From the NCBI GenBank assembly GCA_938042205.1, contig CALIRS010000103.1:1-16349 (forward strand): a stretch of 16,349 bases of DNA, read 5' to 3'. This document shows, in pieces, positions 14,035 through 16,349 of the stretch (positions are counted from its first letter, which is position 1; each line of letters begins with the position of its first letter). Position numbers and translations under genes: made by a program. The stretch is from an uncultured bacterium (GTDB lineage: Bacteria > Actinomycetota > Aquicultoria > SKW223). The notes under the pieces were generated by a model, which ran no database searches, was not told the DNA's origin, and worked only from the letters and a program-made list of their open reading frames with translations.

Positions 14035-15752
14035 TATGACAAAAGTGCTCTGATTATTCCTCTAATCTTGAATTTGCGCAGTGTAGAAACATTCCATTCA
14101 AGCTCTCTTTTCTCACATACGGTTGACATAGAATAATAACGCATTTCTTCTTTAAGCCCATGATATTTCTTCATTTTCAGATCTTCGGGAATATTTAAAT
14201 TATAAATTTCGTCAATCTTTGCTATGATCTCCTTAGCTTTAAGAATATTTCTTTCAACTCTTTTAGCTGTATCTTGTGACACTGCGCCCACTTCCAATTT
14301 TACTTTGTTCAGTGCCAGCGCTGCATCATAGGTGGCTTGCACCATAGTATCTCTGTCAATAAACTCACTTTCATAATTTAACCAGTACTTCCAGCTTGGT
14401 GCCTGGATTGCCTTTCTGTGTTCATCAAGAGTCTTCTTAACAATCCGATATCCGAAATACTGTGGTTTTTCAAACGCCAGACTTCCAGGATCTACAAAAG
14501 GAGCTAAAGGAGCCACGAAGCAAAGCAATTTATGACGATGTCCATTAAGATTTTCATAAAGGTACTTAACATAATCAGAAATACCCATTATCGATTCCTT
14601 CGTTTGAAAGGGTATGCCTGTCAGAAAGTAAACATCAGCTCTTTCTGCACCAGCTTTTAAACCATTGACAATGCATTCCTTTAATTTTTCATTTGTATAT
14701 ATGGCTTTCCCAAACTTATTTCTTACAAAATCATCCTGAGATTCGCAGGAAATTTCAAAACTCCAATTTGAGATAGCCCTTGAAATCTTCTCAAAAACCT
14801 CTTTTGAGGGTGGCTTCCAGAACTCAAAAACAATCATATTCTTCACCTTGTAGTTTTTAAGAGCATTTAAGAATAAATCCACATATTCCTGTCCGCCTGA
14901 TTGAATGTCGCCTACTATAAAAATTGGACCTGAAAAATATCTCGAGGCATCGTAAATATCAAAAGCAAGTGTTTCCGGTTCTCGAATCGCCGGTGATTTT
15001 CTCCCGAAAAAGGTTTTGTAAGAAAATCGAGAGCCACCACATATAGAGCAATCACGAAAGCCACCGCGGCAAAAGAAAGCGGCTACAATTGGATACCTTA
15101 CGAAATCTTTAAACGGCAGATAGCCATTCAAATCCCTATCTCGTAGCACTGATTTGATAATGTGTCCATAATTTATCCTCGAATGGTTCCAGATGTCCGG
15201 TACGTAACTTATGGGTTGACAATGGACAGTTCCACCTTTGTCTTTCCAGGTAAGATTGGGAATCCCATCAAGATTTCCTTTCTTTCGAAGTGCTTCAAGG
15301 AGCAGTCTTACCGGTTCTTCTGTAGAATCACCTTTCATTATCATATCTACCTGGGGATATCTGATAAGTTCTTGCTGATAATATGTTGCTGATAAGCCCC
15401 CAAATAACACCGGAGTGTCTGGATGTTGTCTTTTGATAATTTTTGCTACTTCGAGAGCTCCTTGCGCATGAGGCAACCAGTGAAGGTCTAGTGCAAACAC
15501 ATTAGCATCAAGTTTTCTTATGCATTCTTCAACGTTGAATTTTTTGTCTTTCAGCATTCTCATGGCAAGGTTTAAGATACGTACCCTGAAACCTCTTTTT
15601 TCGAGATAATCAGAAAGTACAGCAAACCCTATCGGATACATTTCAAAAACCGGTGTTGAGGGTACCACGTCACTTACAGGCCCAAACATGATTGGTTTCT
15701 CGCGAAAATCATAAATGCTTGGTGCGTGAACAAATATTACATCAGGCTTCAT
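14034..15752 (-). CDS. B12-binding domain / radical SAM protein (Ta0216-like)
   Basis: A 572-aa protein from ATG 15752 with a cobalamin-binding-like Rossmann domain (about 1-190, with LDLHWLPHAQG at 88-98 near the expected Co-ligand region) and a radical-SAM TIM-barrel domain (about 215-430). The N-terminal HAPSIYDFR, FGPVSDVVPSTPVFEMYPIG pattern resembles the Ta0216 family. The reaction is unknown; B12 radical-SAM enzymes often methylate unactivated carbons. The cluster motif is atypical: C228, C235 and C238 give CX6CX2C, with G231 where the usual first Cys of CX3CX2C stands. An upstream ATG at 15821 adds 23 hydrophobic residues, but has no ribosome-binding site and blurs the conserved MKPDVIFVHAPS start. 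Overlap with ubiE suggests a quinone-related role. Confidence 0.88.
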   Translation of the reverse strand: MKPDVIFVHAPSIYDFREKPIMFGPVSDVVPSTPVFEMYPIGFAVLSDYLEKRGFRVRILNLAMRMLKDKKFNVEECIRKLDANVFALDLHWLPHAQGALEVAKIIKRQHPDTPVLFGGLSATYYQQELIRYPQVDMIMKGDSTEEPVRLLLEALRKKGNLDGIPNLTWKDKGGTVHCQPISYVPDIWNHSRINYGHIIKSVLRDRDLNGYLPFKDFVRYPIVAAFFCRGGFRDCSICGGSRFSYKTFFGRKSPAIREPETLAFDIYDASRYFSGPIFIVGDIQSGGQEYVDLFLNALKNYKVKNMIVFEFWKPPSKEVFEKISRAISNWSFEISCESQDDFVRNKFGKAIYTNEKLKECIVNGLKAGAERADVYFLTGIPFQTKESIMGISDYVKYLYENLNGHRHKLLCFVAPLAPFVDPGSLAFEKPQYFGYRIVKKTLDEHRKAIQAPSWKYWLNYESEFIDRDTMVQATYDAALALNKVKLEVGAVSQDTAKRVERNILKAKEIIAKIDEIYNLNIPEDLKMKKYHGLKEEMRYYSMSTVCEKRELEWNVSTLRKFKIRGIIRALLS

Positions 15753-15922
15753 GAAAAATTCCCCGTAGAGAAAAATATTTAACCAGAAAGGCATGATTAC
15801 GGACTTGTTGAGATAATTCAAAAAAGCTAAAAATAAAGCTACCCTTAAAATCCTTTTTTAAGAAACCAAATTCTTTTGTCATTGAACTGCACATAAAATT
15901 TTTTTACTCTTTACCCCACCAA

Positions 15923-15961
15923 ATTGACAACTGCTTGCAGAAAACATTTTCGCATGTCAAT
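15923..15961. repeat. Inverted repeat ATTGACA-N25-TGTCAAT in the promoter region
   Basis: Perfect 7-bp arms (15923-15929 and 15955-15961) separated by 25 bases, with a smaller CTGC-TT-GCAG dyad (15931-15940) between them. It lies in the leader downstream of the putative promoter. It could be an operator pair or a weak leader stem; the long loop makes RNA folding uncertain. Confidence 0.4.
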
Positions 15962-15985
15962 AAAACGAATATATTCAACCATATC

Positions 15986-16000
15986 TGATATTTTATATCA
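15986..16000. promoter_or_regulatory. Palindrome just downstream of the putative transcription start
   Basis: TGATAT-N3-ATATCA, 15 bases, located at about +5 to +19 of the promoter at 16011-16038 if the start is near 16004. That position suits a repressor site, but the composition is so AT-rich that chance is a real alternative. Confidence 0.3.
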
Positions 16001-16010
16001 ACTCTAATTC

Positions 16011-16038
16011 ACTATACCTCTGCTCCTCCAATGGTCAA
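16011..16038 (-). promoter_or_regulatory. Putative sigma70-type promoter for the radical-SAM/menG operon
   Basis: Minus strand TTGACC (16038-16033) and TATAGT (16016-16011) are separated by 16 bases, each one or two changes from consensus. It is the best promoter-like pair in the only large intergenic gap above the gene string, so it may drive transcription as far as the hairpin at 6162-6206. Confidence 0.55.
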
Positions 16039-16067
16039 GCAAATCTTTATCCTAATGCAAAGTGCCA

Positions 16068-16349
16068 TTAAAAATTAAAATCCAGTCCTTTTTTATTAAG
16101 AAGTTTCAAAGTTCTCTCAACCGACTTGGAAAAATAACTCTCAGCGAACTTTTCGCTTCCGGTTCTTTCTTTTCCCATGCGCACTTTTTGTAGAAACTTT
16201 AAACATCCAATTCCAATGGAAAATTCTTTTAACAAGCTGGCAACTTCCTTTGACAATTTCTGTCTCTTAGAACAAAAGTGGACCGCAACTTCTGCAGCAG
16301 CCCTGTAGAGTGAACACAGCCTTTCAATTAATGATACCAGTTCTTTTTC
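16068..16349 (-). CDS. Hypothetical protein, C-terminal fragment
   Basis: An open frame enters from the right edge and ends at TAA 16068-16070, giving 93 residues of which the true start is outside the window. I do not recognise the family. The visible part is rich in Lys, Glu, Leu and Ser, looks helical (amphipathic stretches ELVSLIERLCSLYRAAAEVA and KSVERTLKLLNKKG), and contains three scattered cysteines without a CxxC pair. No membrane segment is seen. A TTG at 16256 could be read as a start, but the frame continues upstream without a stop, so a partial longer gene is more likely. It is separated from the next gene by 315 bases and may belong to a different transcription unit. Confidence 0.5.
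   Translation of the reverse strand, partial: EKELVSLIERLCSLYRAAAEVAVHFCSKRQKLSKEVASLLKEFSIGIGCLKFLQKVRMGKERTGSEKFAESYFSKSVERTLKLLNKKGLDFNF

Larger units (their letters stand above)
15753..16067. other. Non-coding AT-rich intergenic region with promoter elements
   Basis: The 315 bases between the partial upstream gene and the radical-SAM start hold no convincing gene. Two dyads and one sigma70-like promoter, listed separately, all suit transcription towards the radical-SAM/menG genes. No terminator hairpin with a U run is seen for the upstream gene and no tRNA or riboswitch pattern is recognised; in particular no B12-riboswitch B12-box was recognised by eye. Confidence 0.6.

Noticed and set aside
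15753..15821. N-terminal extension of the radical-SAM protein from ATG 15821
   Set aside because: No ribosome-binding site, and the conserved family N-terminus begins at MKPDV; the downstream ATG 15752 has a GGGGA site.
15742..15894. A 50-codon minus-strand ORF from ATG 15894 overlapping the radical-SAM start
   Set aside because: No ribosome-binding site, low-complexity AT-driven composition and no recognisable domain; likely chance, though an overlapping leader ORF cannot be fully excluded.
1..16349. CRISPR arrays, insertion sequences, tRNA or rRNA genes, phage genes
   Set aside because: No direct-repeat array, transposase, RNA-gene pattern or phage protein was seen on either strand.

Overview
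The window is a densely packed bacterial locus with every recognisable gene on the minus strand, so transcription runs from high to low coordinates. Gene ends abut or overlap by 1 to 17 bases, and GTG and TTG starts are common. The DNA is AT-rich. Genes for Tat export, a group 1 membrane-bound [NiFe] hydrogenase, MenG/UbiE, a long-chain prenyl diphosphate synthase and oxygen-labile two-subunit fumarase point to an anaerobic, menaquinone-using bacterium. Archaeal-type topoisomerase I, archaemetzincin and a Ta0216-like B12/radical-SAM protein add an archaeal flavour, so a deep-branching or uncultivated lineage is likely. The taxon cannot be fixed from this sequence.

Layout in order of transcription. 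(1) 16349-16068 is the C-terminal part of an unknown protein, followed by a 315-base non-coding stretch with a sigma70-like promoter and palindromes. (2) 15752-12335 holds a B12-binding/radical-SAM protein, MenG/UbiE and a polyprenyl diphosphate synthase, linked by stop/start overlaps. (3) 12313-10487 holds a membrane-anchored TPR protein, a phosphoribosyltransferase and an archaemetzincin. (4) 10438-6205 holds tatA, tatC, the hydrogenase small subunit, the large subunit and the cytochrome b anchor, ending in a perfect 20-bp GC-rich hairpin. (5) A second putative promoter, with a palindrome over its -10 box, precedes 6093-1: hydrogenase maturation endopeptidase, hypA, hypB, an HD-domain protein, topoisomerase I, malate dehydrogenase, fumarase alpha and the start of fumarase beta.

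How the genes may work together (inference): the hydrogenase is exported by Tat, possibly through the TatAC pair encoded next to it, and passes electrons from H2 through cytochrome b to menaquinone, whose tail and final methylation are encoded upstream. HypA, HypB and the endopeptidase mature the large subunit. MDH and fumarase interconvert oxaloacetate, malate and fumarate, so H2-driven fumarate respiration is possible, although no fumarate reductase is present here.

Points most worth checking are the displaced radical-SAM cysteine (CX6CX2C) in the B12 protein fused by overlap to menG, an extra Cys predicting a [4Fe-4S] medial cluster in the hydrogenase, an RK rather than RR Tat signal beside private tatAC, and a likely non-canonical ATC start for the archaemetzincin.
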